Assembly: GCA_003116995.1 (NCBI GenBank)
Contig: BDSL01000121.1
Span: forward strand, 62,001-126,000
Direction: 5' to 3'
From: Yamagishiella unicocca
Lineage: Eukaryota; Chlorophyta; Chlorophyceae; Chlamydomonadales; Volvocaceae
Length of the DNA stretch: 64,000 bases
Shown: positions 1-11,995 of the stretch, piece by piece
Layout of the letters: the number at the start of each line of letters is the position of its first letter
Position numbering within the stretch: position 1 is the first letter of the stretch
Translations under genes and position numbers: made by a program
The notes under the pieces: generated by a model
The model's input: the letters and a program-made list of their open reading frames with translations, nothing else
What the model was told of the DNA's origin: nothing
The model's database searches: none

Positions 1-3000
1 ATGGCCATGAAGATCCAGGTGCCCGTGCCCGTTCGTAGTTAGATGGCTATATGTGTTTGATCCTGATTTGCCGTACCATTAAACATGCGAAAAGTCCAAA
101 GCTGACTTGCGTGACTATTGCTTCCTTCTTCGTCGGCCTCCCACACAGCCCACGGCCCCCACCGCTTGCACCGATTCGTAGCTACAGTAGTTGCTCTTGC
201 CGACCGACCTCCGCTCCATGCATTCCGCTTACTTGTTTGCTCCTCAGGGCGCACGCGACTACGGCGCCGGCGGCGTCATGATTTGGGACGCCTCCCTGGA
301 TCTGCCGGACGGCTCACTGCTCCGATCCATCGCCTCCCGCCAGGCGCCGCCCATCAGGTCGGTGCGTGAGGGGGTCGTACGGAAACGTACGACACTCGTG
401 GGGCAGCCGAGCTAGCCCGGCAGCAGGAGCTAGCATCGTCATCCACCGGAAGATGACGTTGCTTGGTGAACCACACTGCGTCCAACGCATCCATGAGCTG
501 CGCAGCTATGATAGATAGGGGTAAAGACCCACCGACCCACCGACCCACCGACACGCTGACACGCTGACCCAGCAGGTCCTGCGGCGGCGGCTTCGCGGGC
601 ACCGGCTCCTGCGCCAACACCTCCGAGTGCTGCTCCGAGTTCGGGTACTGCGGAACCGGGGAGCTGCACTGCGGGCCGAGGTGCAGGTGTGTTGGGGGGG
701 GGGGGAGGGGTGCGCGAGGGTATTGGGAGTCGGTGAGGAAGAAGCCGGCGCACAGGCAGGGCTCCATACACACAGGCAGGCAGGGAGGGGTGCGCGAGGT
801 TTCAGGGGTGGGGGTGTGAGGAGTGAGGAGTGAGGGGTGAGGGAATTTCGAGTTGGACAAAAAGTCAGTGACGGCTAGGACCGGTGTAATCGGCCTATCT
901 AGTTCCAGTAGTGTTCCAGGTGAACCGGGTGGGTGAGCCGGCGAGTGGAAGTAAGGCCCTTTTCCACATGTAACGAACCGCCACTTCTGCCCCTAAATAT
1001 TGCCCCCTACACCTCCCTCCCTCCCCGCCACCTCCGCTGCTCGCTCCAGGAGTGGCCCCTGCATACAATATCCCTCGCCGCCGCCGCGTCCTCCCGCCCC
1101 TCCCCCAAACTGCGGCGGAGGCGTGGTGGGCTCGGCTGTGTGCGCCTCCATCACCGAATGCTGCTCGCTGGCAGGTGGGTGGGTGTGCGGCGGGCGCAGG
1201 GAGGGAACACATGGCCGTCGATCGATGTACACGTGTGATCATACATATGGGGGTTAAAAACTTGAAATGTTAGTGTCGTCATTGCTGCTGCTGTACCCTG
1301 CGCAGGCTGGTGCGGAACGGGCGAGGCGTGGTGTGGCGCCAACTGCGTGGGTGGGGCCTGCTGGTACAGGCCGAGCCCGCCGCCGCCGCCGCCCAGCCCG
1401 CCGCCCAAGCCGGCCCCTCCGCCGCCGCCCCCGGCGCCGTACGGATGCGGAGACGGCATGGTAGGCAACGGCACGTGCCCGTTTGCCGACCAGTGCTGCT
1501 CGACGTTCGGCTGGTGCGGTGAGTGCATAGCCGCTCTCATGCCTCCAGCTACCTACGCTGACGAGGTCCCGGTGCGACGCACGGCCCGCCGCACGCTAAT
1601 CTACGTTCTAGTTTGCTGTCCCAGCTAGCTGCATTCTAGCTAGCTAGGCTGCTGTTGCGCACTGCGAACTACACATCCCCTGCTGCCCCGCCCTTAGATC
1701 ATCTTAGGTGTACCGTAGTTCGCACGTGTTAGGAAGAAGGATACATCATTTGCATTTGCGATGCCTCGAATGACGTACGTGCTACTCCCGTTCACTCATT
1801 CGGTTTGTAAAACCAGCTAGCAGCAGCTGTATGTTCGTTCACCTCTCAAACCCGCCGCACCGAGACCACACCGTTATTCCGAACCAATCCGTCCAGGCGC
1901 GTCTGTGGACTACTGCGGCTACGGCTGCAAAGGTGGCCCCTGCCTGAACTCGCCGCCGCCCTCCCCTGGAGTGGTCGGGCCCATGTGCGGCGGCGGTGTG
2001 GTGGGCAGCGGCCAGTGCGGCTTCTCGGGGCAGTGCTGCTCGCAGGTGGGTGGCAGGATAAGAGAGGAAACACGTGAGAGGAAACACGTAGGTCGGCACT
2101 AAAACGCAATACCGAGTAGGAAACGTTGGGAGGTGGTTGGGTGGGTGGTGAGGACGAATGATTGAGAGATTAGGAGCGTGGTCTCAATCGTTGCTTGGAG
2201 AACTAGCATAGGAAGGATATCGACTTATCGAGGTAGAGGGACGTGGCTTGGAGTCCTATCAACATATGTAGTCTCGTGTTTCGTACGTCTTGCCTGTGTT
2301 GCGACTCGAATCGCGCACACGTGTCGTACCACTCTTCGAAGAGCTCACTCTTCTTCCCAATCGTCGCTCCCGCACCTTTCAAACGCAGTACGGCTACTGC
2401 GGTACGACACCTGACCACTGCGGCGCCGGCTGCAAGGGAGGAGCCTGCTGGAACCCCCCGCCGCCATCGGTGCAGGCCTCTCCCCCGTCGCCATCATCAG
2501 CGCCCCCACCTCCCAACTCCACCACCGTCAGCCCACCTCCACTGCCACCACGACTGCCACCGCCATCGCAGGCCCCCACACCCCTGCCACCCTCCCCCAT
2601 GCGGCCGTCGCCCCAGCCTCCTTCCCCTCCGCCTCCCTCTTCGTCGCCCCGGCCACCCTCCCCCAAACCGCCCTCCCCCAAACCGCCCTCCCCCAAACCG
2701 CCCTCCTCCAAACCGCCTTCTCCCAAGCCGCCTTCTCCCAAGCCGCCTTCTCCCAAGCCGCCTTCTCCCAAGCCACCCTCCCCCAAACCGCCCTCTCCCA
2801 AGCCACCTTCTCCCAAGCCGCCTTCTCCCAAGCCGCCCTCCACCTCGCCGCCACCGGCGGTTTCCAACTCCACGCCACCACCTGCGCCTCCCACGATGGT
2901 TGGCACGTGCGGTAACGGAGCGGTTGGCAACGGCCTCTGTGCGGACGCATCCCTCTGCTGCTCCTCCGCCGGCTGGTGCGCCATCTCCACCGACCACTGC

Positions 3001-3685
3001 CTGACCTACTGCGTGGGTGGACCCTGCTGGAAGCCGCCGCCGCCGCCGGTGCTCTTCAACGTCTCCGCTCCTCCGTCCCCTCCGCCTCCCTCCCCCGGCA
3101 CCGTGTTTTGCGGCAACGGGGTCGTGGGTAACAAACAGTGTCTTTTGGAAAATTTGGTAAGTGCCGCCAGCAAGGAGGCTTGACAGCGTACCGGCACCTA
3201 CCGCGTGCCGCCTGCTTGCGCAAATACGACACAGCGCCACATCGCGATACGACATACCAGGTAGCAACCGCTAGCAACTAACAACGGCCGAGGAACAAAG
3301 TTCGGTAGTTTCACTGTGGGGCTGTAGGCAGGGATCGCAGAATCTACAGTTGCGTGCCCCGTCCGTGTGAAGGGCTTACTAGGTCTGCTAAGGGACAAGC
3401 GAGAGTCCGGAATTAAGACGGGCACGGAGTCCCGACCCCTCCCAACCCCTCACGCAACTGAACCGAACCGGCCCCGTGATACCTACCCCGTCCCTACCTG
3501 CTGCGCCTCTCCTCCCACAGTGCTGCTCCTCCGCTGGCTGGTGCGCCATCTCCACCGACCACTGCCTGACCTACTGCGTGGGTGGGCCCTGCTGGAAGCC
3601 GCCGCCGCCGCCTCCGGTCAATGACACTGCCGCACCCCCGCCCTCGGATGTCATCGGCAGACGGGCGATGCTGCAGGATAAGTGA
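1..3685 (+). CDS. GH18-type chitinase, C-terminal part, with six hevein (CBM18) domains
   Basis: The gene enters from the left edge. Exons read as 1-18 (tentative), 248-357, 576-686, 1050-1174, 1306-1518, 1897-2045, 2389-3156 and 3521-3685; all phases agree and the stop is TGA. Exon 248-357 encodes [15 protein letters not shown], which matches the final beta strand and Trp of plant class III (GH18) chitinases. The catalytic DxDxE strand lies outside the window. Six chitin-binding type-1 modules follow, each CG(G/N/D)G..G...C....CCS...(W/Y)C......C...C.GG.C, joined by Pro-rich linkers. The longest linker (2600-2850) repeats [12 protein letters not shown]. Introns repeatedly cut the modules near CCS. 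The protein probably binds and cleaves chitin or a related wall polymer and is probably secreted; the signal peptide is out of view. I recognise the families confidently; the catalytic assignment rests on one short exon. Confidence 0.82.
2600..2850 (+). repeat. Pro-rich (PPSPKPP)n coding linker
   Basis: A 15-bp codon repeat gives [14 protein letters not shown] between hevein modules 4 and 5. It resembles the hydroxyproline-rich shafts of volvocine wall glycoproteins, where SPKPP-type repeats are O-glycosylated. Variation is mostly synonymous (ccctccccc/ccttctccc), so the array is expanding or homogenising in blocks. Confidence 0.85.
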
Positions 3686-5113
3686 TGAGGCGACAAGGAA
3701 GGAAAAGCGGCCCGCTAGCTGACGGTGGCAGCGACGGTGGCGGTAGCGGCGCCGTTGATGGTCGAGCAAGGCTACTGCTGCTGCCAGTCGATTTGGAGGA
3801 GCGCATATACATAGTTACATGAATAAGAATTCGCGTTTTCCTTGGTTGGCGGTCCACCCACCCAACCGCTGGCTTCTGATTCATGTGTTGTGCCCTGTGT
3901 CGAGCCTTTGTATGCTGAAATGTCCTTACGTATTCCCATGAAATGCGGGCATTGCGCCTATGCAAGATGGCTATCTAGATGGGATGCTCAGCAGCTAGCC
4001 GCCGGACCAAACTGGCTGCCGCCGGCGGCCCCTGCTCGCTGAGAACGTGTAGACCACTGGTGCGTGTGGGCGGGCGTGGCCCTGCGACGATTAAGGTTTC
4101 TTCCGTACAGAATGCCGCACAATACTGAATGCCGTACGGTAAAGCTGCTGGGTCGTTTGAATTCTTCGGTGGTGCGACGTCGCTCTGATGTTGAGATTTG
4201 GCGCCAGCAGCAGCAATGCTGGTCGAGATCTGGCGCCAGCAGCAGCAGTGCTGTTCCGACATCACCAGAGCACCGGCGCAGTACGTTGCGCCTCTATTTA
4301 GATATGTTGTAGCGAGTATTTTTCACTCTTCGGTAGCGCGTGTATATCGAGGTCCCGTGGTGTGTGAGCGACATCTTGGGTGTAGGGTATGGGATCAGCC
4401 CCGATTGACGAGAGTGCGCGCAGCCTGGGCTGATGCGAACGCTGGCGCAGCAGCGCCCGCTCTGGCGGTCCTATATTTCGGTTGGCATTCATGAAGTCGC
4501 CCCCGAGCATCAGCAACTTATTTCAGGAGATTGTCTGCGCCCATCCGCATCTGTGGAAGTTCCTTGTATCCTGAACTTCAGGCTACTCAACGCCAAAGCA
4601 CGCACTCTGTGCCTTCCGCCACTCGGCTCACCGTCAGGTGCCAGAGCCCCGCGAGCTCTCGGCGTGGGGCCGGGTGCATGAGGCCGAGCACGGCCGAGCA
4701 CGCAAGGAATGCCGCATGAGCATCCATTCAGAATAACACCGAGGACCCCAGCCATCGATCTTCAGCCAATCCGCTTCTTATAAGTCGCTCCCTAGGGCCT
4801 AGGCATGGTAATCTGGCCTAGCTTGCCTCCGCATTAGCCTGCCTCCACGCAGCTCCACATGAGCCTGACTTAAAACGACTGCTGTCGCGATCACGGCTTC
4901 CCTGCTGTGTTACGGCACCAGAAGCCCACGCCAGTAGCCCAACAGACGTCAGAGCGCACCGTGGACGCTGACAGATAGAGCGAGTGGGCGGGCGTTGGCC
5001 TGCTGCTCCACCGCTGATGCCTAAAGCTACTGTGCTAGGTTTTGTGGTTCCCAATCATGCCAGGTGCTGCGCCTCAACCCGGACGGCAGCATACCCCATC
5101 ACACCCTTGCTGT

Positions 5114-5227
5114 AGTAACTGTTGTCACGGGCCCCAGACCGTAAGGTAGAGCCATCGGGCGCATCGCCTGACAGTGACAGTGCCCGATGGTTCTACTTTT
5201 TGGTCTGGAACTCACTGTAACCGTTAC
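5114..5227. mobile_element. Short terminal-inverted-repeat element (MITE-like)
   Basis: The left arm (gtaactgttgtcac ... ccagaccgtaaggtagagcc) and the reverse complement of the right arm (gtaacggttacagtg ... ccagaccaaaaagtagaacc) align over about 45 bp, both ending at ccatcgggc, with a loop of about 20 bp. Single arms recur at about 39503-39545 and 61845-61895. No coding capacity. The family is not one I can name. Confidence 0.65.
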
Positions 5228-7231
5228 AACATGTACGGGTGGTCGGGAGGGGGGGTTACCGAAAATAACCGGTTACTCCAGGGGGGGAGACTGGGGGCTC
5301 GCAAGCGCGAATGTGCGGCTGCACGCCTGCGCACACATTCTGGGAAGGCGACGGAGACGGAAGCCAGTTTACACGATTCGTTCTTGTATGAACGTCCGAT
5401 ACATGCGTCAGGCCAGGTCAGGCCCACCATGAACACGAACCGCCGTGTGGCGTTATTTGTTTGTGGCTGACAAAGTGACACCCACGATCGATGACGAAAA
5501 TGCGACACAAACAAACGAGATACGGGACGAGTAGTGCGAGCGCTAAGCGCAAACGACACAAGCGAAGTACTTCCTATCAAACGTTTCCACCCAGCTCCGC
5601 CGTGCAGCGGCTCAACGGAAGCACCTACTGCAGCGATGACAACCAAGCAATCGAGAGGAGCTACTGCATCGGCAATGGTACCGGTAACCAAACAAGCGAG
5701 AAACGACATTTGCGAAAAGGGAGAAACTGTAAAAGGCTGCTACCTGTTCCCACCCAGCATCACCCCAGAATACAAGCCGCACCTATCATGCTTCACCGCG
5801 CGTCATAACAGTCAACCAACTCTGCAAGGGAGGGCTAGAATGGTCCTGCTGTGCTGGCTGCTGCCTAATTGCAGTGTCGTATTGCGCACGCTAACTACCG
5901 TAACCCACCAGCATAACATCTCTGCAACTCCCGACGACGCTCCTGCAGCTGCAGGATTAATATCCAGATGAATTTGGGCCTCAATGACGTTGCTCACTAA
6001 CGCCCAAACATCCTGCTGCCGTGATGGCACCGCAGTATCCTAATGAGGCATCAGACACGCAGCTCCCTCGCGTCTAAAGCCACGGGCGCAAGTCTTGCTT
6101 TTCAGGCGTAAAAATAAACGCCGTACCTCCCGGCCCCCGGCTGATAGAGCTTCAACGCCCACAGCCTCACACGCCCCGCGCGCGAACATTATAGGAAGAG
6201 CGTCAGTGCCACACACACCTTTCGTAGCGAAGCACAAACAACGAAGGAGAGTATCCGTATGGCGCGTGGATCGCGTGGGATAGAAACGAATGTTCAAGCA
6301 AGAAAATAAGAGATGAGATGATACAGCCCTAGAGCAGCCTCGCGCACGGTCCGGTGACCATAAATAGTCGTACACGTAACCAAGGCTGTAATACGACACA
6401 TCAGGGTCGAAGACAGAGCTGCCGGTATAAAGAGCATCCACAATTACGCTTGCCGTCGTCCTGAATTTGCATGTGCAAGCAACCCATACTTGGACGGACC
6501 TCTCCAAAAACGAAGACCCACGCGAGCTAACTAAAGGCGTGTAGACATCGACGTACGTGTTGCGACGCTAACGAAAATACGATTAACTGCACATGAAGAC
6601 GTGTTTCCAAACAGCATAACTGAATATATCCACACGCTCGGTCTCCTGCCTAGCACGTACGCGCTACCCCATGATCAATCCATTTGGCGGCCGCAAGCAA
6701 GCAGACCGCCTGATCAAGACGAAGCTCTCTGGTTCGATCGAAAAATGCAATAGGCCGCAGAGCTGTAGTCCCGTTAGCCGCTTAACGGCGCGTTCCTTTC
6801 CGATGAAGGAAACCTGCACATATGGACGAGCGCGGAAAATACCCATCTAACCCATCCACCCGCACGCTTAACAACTGTACCTAACGCTCTGGCGTTTTAA
6901 CATTAGCAATTTTCCCACAAAGAACAGACTCCTGACTTTATCTTGGAAGTTGCACACACCGACAAGCTGCAACATCGACCTACGGTAGAAGCTCGGGTTC
7001 ACAATTCCGCTAAAACCACACGCAAAATGCCCTGCGCACCGCCATGCCTACTGGGAGCCGCCTTACTTGTCTCCAGTACAAGGACTGTATTGAGACAGAG
7101 ACTACCGCGCCCGACGCGTCCTGACCTACCACTTCTCTATCTCGTTCTGTCTCTCGTCCTGTCGCCGAGGCCGCCTTGGATCTACAAGAACTATCAACCA
7201 ACACCAACACCGCAATCATCATTACACACAG

Positions 7232-7236
7232 CAAGG
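7232..7236 (-). promoter_or_regulatory. TGTAA polyadenylation motif
   Basis: TGTAA on the minus strand lies about 60 nt past the stop codon of the coiled-coil gene at 7296. TGTAA is the usual volvocine polyadenylation signal, so it supports that gene's strand and 3' end. Confidence 0.5.
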
Positions 7237-7295
7237 CTCGACACGACTACAAGCCATCCCACCCACCGCGACCATTCCGTCAATTCGCCAAGCAA

Positions 7296-8780
7296 TCAGA
7301 AGCTGTCGTTAAAGCTCATCATGAAGGTTGACATGCTCACCGCAGGCGCCGGAGCTGGGCGCCGGAGCGGCTGGACCACCATCAGCGGCTCCTCCCGCTC
7401 CTTCTCACGATCCGCCGGGCGCAGACCACCTGAAGAAGAGACTCCGCCCAACCTCGGTGCCGGTACGGCAACTCGTACGATGCACGACACCGACCTCCTC
7501 CACGTGTATGCGTTACGGCGGGCAGCAGTTACCCTGCCAGCCACGTCATAGGAGCCCTCAGCAGGCGACGGGAGTGCCAACTGGCCGGCAACGTCGGCGC
7601 CGGCATCGCCTCCTTGGCTGGAGTAATACCCACCATCGGTGAGGTGGTCGACGGGGGCTCGTACCTCCGTGCTGCTCGAGGGCTGCTGCTGCCAGCTTAC
7701 AGACGTGACGTCATCGGTATCCCCCGGCAGGTAGCGGGGGGTCGAAACCAGGTTCCAAAGCGAACGAGCCGAGCAGCTGACTGTACGGCAGATGAACGGC
7801 GAGGCGCACGGTGCCGTACTATGTGTCCCGGGATTGCTGGTTCCCAGGCGCTTGGGAGGTGTGGAGGGTGAGGCGTGGAGGGTACGGCCTGGCGAACCAT
7901 CTCCCTCACATTCCGGCAGCGAGCTGAGGGGCCGCGGCGGCGGGAGCGGCCGCACCGGCGTCTCGACGTTGGTGGTAACTCGCGAGCGGGGTGGAGTAGC
8001 GCATGAGGGAGATGAGGGCTCTTTTGGGGCGATTTGGAGGCCCGGCAGCGGAGCGGAAGGAGAGCCCTGCTGCTGCTGCTGTCCTGGCGTCTGGGCATAG
8101 TGCTCGCAGGGATCTTGGTTGTATTGGTGCCGCTTGCTTTCGTTGTCGTTGGCGGTTACCGGTATGTTATTACACAGTTGGGCGAGCTGGTCGCGGTACA
8201 GGGCCCGGGCCTCCTCCAGGTCAGCCACGTCAGCTTGCAGTCGCTGTACGGCAGCATTGCGCTCAGCTGGATGGGGTCATTGGGGCGTCAGGAGGGGGCA
8301 GATCGGGTGCGTCAGCGGCAGCCGGCTGGCCATCAAGTGGCAGCTAGGCAGGACAGCTTGCTATGTGCATCCTTAACTCACACTCATCTAGCATGCCAAA
8401 AAATATGCAAATTTGAATCCAAGCTCACCCAGCGCCTCCCGCAGGCCAACGGTCAATTCACAGGTCCACTCGCCTTTGCACCTCCCTAGTCACCCACCCA
8501 GCAAGTCCTCTGAATGCGCCAGCCGGGCGCGCAGCCGCTGGTTCTCGTCGCGCAGCCGCTCGTTGTCCTCCTTCAGGCGCAGCGCCTGCTGGGTCGTTGC
8601 AAACACGGCGTCGAAATCGCGGTCGTCTCCTCTCATCTCCCTGCCGGCATCGCCGCCTGGGCTGTAGGCGTCGGTGTCGTCGATGTCGGCGGTTGCTAGG
8701 GCGCCTAAACTGATGCTGCTGCCGCTGTGAGAGCCGCTTACGTAGTAGGTTGAGGTGGAGAGGTCCCTGTGGACTGGCAT
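7296..8780 (-). CDS. Coiled-coil protein of unknown function
   Basis: Two exons, 8780-8498 and 8266-7296, join in phase 1 and give 417 residues from the ATG at 8780. The frame stays open upstream to about 8906, so the true start may lie in another exon. Residues around the junction form a long heptad-rich helix (LRLKEDNERLRDENQRLRAR, then LQADVADLEEARALYRDQLA); that the helix runs straight across the splice supports the intron. The rest is Ser/Pro/Gln-rich and looks disordered. There is no basic region beside the coiled coil, so a bZIP call is not justified. The function is unknown; a scaffold or dimerising protein is a guess. The C-terminal half rests mainly on an open frame and a downstream TGTAA. 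Confidence 0.5.
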
Positions 8781-8906
8781 CGTGCATGATGAGGCGCTCG
8801 ACGCGGCAGCAGCAGCGGCGGATGGCGCGACCCAGCCTGCGTCGCCTCCGAACTTGTGGACTTTCTGGCGGCACACGGTCGCGAGGCTGCGAATTTGCGG
8901 GGGCAA

Positions 8907-11655
8907 AAAGCGTAAGTTCGTGCTGCGATCTTCGGCTTATCTCAAGGTGCGACCGTGAAGTGCGCCGATGGCGCCAAAACATGTTCGCGGTTTTCAGCGA
9001 CCAACTCAGCAACAAGCCATACAGCGGATATTCCTGCAGACATTAAGGGCAGATGGATGCGCACATTCGCGCAAGGGTGGCACTACCCGTGCGTTTAGTA
9101 CCGAGGCTGCGATGCACTTACTTTAATAGGTCCATGATGCTACGACGGTTCTGATAAGTTGCGATCCAGTCAAGGCTTAGCAGACAATAATAGTGGGCTA
9201 CCACTAGGCCTGCCACAGCTGGTCGCTGCCTGAAAGTTTGATGACACATGGAGAGGGCGGTTTTACCATCAATTCGCGTTTAGCCAATAGGGCACGTGCG
9301 TCAAATGCATTATTATGATTTCCCATTACCAACCTGGGTTGTCAGAAGTGTCAAGCGCGCCAAGGGCCAGCGAGAAGAAGATTGGCAAGCTTGAGCACGC
9401 CCACGAGAAGCACTATTTGAACTAACTGAGGTGGTTTTCAGAGGTACAATTCACACAGGTTAATATTGCTGCTATCACCTGAAAACCTGAGCTTGCCCAA
9501 CCTCTGTCGTCCGCTCGCCGCTATTGTGCTAAGGCATGCCGATGCCCCATATAACCCATAACCCATTACAGGAGAACGACATAAGGCTCATTGGGTACCG
9601 CCTTTTTGTGTTCGAGTTCTGATTATGTCCGGCTCTCGATACGCACTGGACACGTACCTGGGCGACAAAAAAACGAAGACCGTAAATATATACGCTCGGA
9701 ATCTGATAACACAAGAAACAATCGTCCAAATGGGTCGAAGTGTGGAGGAATGGGCATAGATAACTGGGCCTGGCGTGAAAGGTAGACTTTTATCGCTTGA
9801 CCTGGGTTGACGCGTAGCGCGTGTGTCTTGCGCGTAGCTTGCGACACGTACTGGCACATAAAGGTTGGAAAGAATATACTTATATTGTTATATATCTGGG
9901 GCAAAGTCTGACTGAAGGCCTGCACTCTCGTCCTATGCTGCTGCCGGTTTTCGGAATTTTTGAGCCCTTAACTGTGCGAATTAGTAACTGTGAGCCCGCG
10001 ATATGCGTCAGTGATACAACTAGCTTTGTTTTTCATTTTCTGCCGGACACCGCCTCCCGGCAGTCGAGCCCCATGAAGTCTGACATAGCCAATCGTAACC
10101 ATGTGCACTACACATGGCTGAGAAATGTATTCGACAATTTCATCATTTAAGGTTCAGCACAGGATTTTGCGTGGCCCAACGGCATCGTTGAAGCGACATG
10201 TAACTGACGACTGACAATTCTGTTATTCGCGGGGAGGGCTTGCGATGCAAAAATCCCGGTATGCGAGGCAGTAAATTTCTGGACGGTATGTTAGGCGTAT
10301 AGCTGGTGTTCAGATGCCTCCATAATTTAATCGGCGACGCTTCTGTTGCACACCCCGTTACCCTTGTGCTGCAGAGCGTCCGCCCGCCCTTGTGCACGTG
10401 GACACTGTAACAATTATGCTACTAATTATGCACGTGGACACTGTAACATCTTATTAGTACCGCAAAAACGCCACGGTTGCATGCTTCGACCTTCATAATT
10501 CAACTCCGTAACCGTAATGACGGACGCTTTGATAAGACTATGACGGTGGCTGGCAACAGCCTGCCCGCGCAAAATATGAGCCGCCTTTCGACCGTCGCAC
10601 GCAGGCTGTATGTGCAAGCAACCGTTTCCCTATCCCGGTACATGAAACTACTTTGACATAGTCCGCATGTTTTGCTGCCGCCCAGGGCTGTGATGAAGTC
10701 ATGTCGTAACACGGTGTACTGCGACGTACTGCGCAATACACACCAGGGCACTTCGCAACCAGCGTAACCACACGAGGTCAAGGTCCACCCCGAGCCTGAT
10801 GCGCGATTGGCAAAAGCGATTTGCGTCAGCCGCCAGTCGGCACAGGTCGGCACAGAACGGACTTGCTTGTCCTGGCCAGCAGCGCCTCTCAAATCATCAT
10901 GACTGCGATTTCGAATGCTGCATCGCAGTTGTGGCCCACCACAACATAATACTCACCTACGTACACAGCTACTTTCGGGATCCTTTTCCATGACTTTATT
11001 TGAGGCTGCCCCTACATTCCGTGGTCGCGTTACTAAGGGCCCAGAGAACCGCGGGCACTGATGAGACACATTGCGAAAAACACGGAAATTAAAAATAAAC
11101 CGCCGTGGGTTTCCAATACCGGTCATGTTAGGTATCCGTCTGCCTGCATCGTTCCAATGACACGACTGCAAGCACCGCACGTAGCAGTCGGAGCAAACAT
11201 GTTACCATGTCGCAAAACCCCATACGTTCAACCAGCAAAGGTCTGGACCAGCAACAAATAGGAACGGAAGGACACCCTCCAAGCCTCCACCACGGCCCCG
11301 CCGTACGAACGCATCCGAGAAATCTGATGGTCACCTGCCTCCCACTCACATATTTTCCTGTTATCTGATCCACGAAACAGTCGTCAACGCCGTAACTCGC
11401 ACAAGGATAATATTGCTTGCGGAAGAGCCGCACATGGCTGGCCCCCTGCCTATACGCGACCAGCGAAGCTCATCAACACGCACCTAGCACCCACTGCTGC
11501 CTCCCCACCACACCAGCTAGCAGCGAGCTACCGCGCATCCGAGACGCGACAAGAGCCGGCAGCACCTGCTCCCGCGACGATCAGCCCTCCACGATCAGCC
11601 CTCCACTAGCTTGGTGCGGTAGCCGAGCGGATTGGTCTTGATGCTGCGAGGGCCC
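8907..11655. other. Intergenic region, nothing recognised
   Basis: Relatively AT-rich DNA without a recognisable exon, RNA gene or transposon domain. A 19-bp sequence (gcacgtggacactgtaaca) occurs twice, at 10393-10411 and 10430-10448. Confidence 0.45.
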
Positions 11656-11757
11656 GGCGGGTTACATGGGGGGTTTGGCGGGTTACATGGGGGGCTGGCG
11701 GGTTACATGGGGGGCTGGCGGGTTACATGGGGGGCTGGCGGGTTACATGGGGGGCCG
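11656..11757. repeat. 20-bp tandem array with TGTAA in each unit
   Basis: Five copies of a 20-bp unit (ggcgggttacatggggggct). On the minus strand each copy reads ccatgtaaccc and so supplies a TGTAA polyadenylation motif. The array begins about 240 nt after the stop of the minus-strand FKBP gene, where a 3' UTR end would be expected. Confidence 0.8.
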
Positions 11758-11995
11758 ACGTGACGAGGCGCCTTGTAATGGAGGCATAGATGGCGCACGC
11801 TGCCTGCGTTTCGAGTTCGGGTGAATGCTCGGAACACCAAAGCAAGCAGGTGGTTGGATGTCGTTGGACGTTGCCGGCGCGTCGTTTGTCGGGTAGGTGG
11901 AGGCAGGCGAGCCGCCACACGCTGTAGCATAGAATGCGTCCTAGCGTGCAGGGGCGCCTCAGATACGCGGCCTCCCAAACCTTGCCGTCCAGGTC

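Larger units (their letters stand above)
3686..7295. other. Intergenic region without a recognisable gene
   Basis: No conserved domain or convincing exon series was found on either strand. Notable contents are a 31-bp imperfect tandem duplication around 4192-4257 (gcgccagcagcagca repeated) and a short inverted-repeat element at 5114-5227. The GC content is lower than in the flanking genes. Several open frames of 60-160 codons exist but have no recognisable composition or splice context. Confidence 0.5.

Noticed and set aside
8490..8906. bZIP transcription factor
   Set aside because: The helix has heptads but no basic DNA-binding region precedes it.
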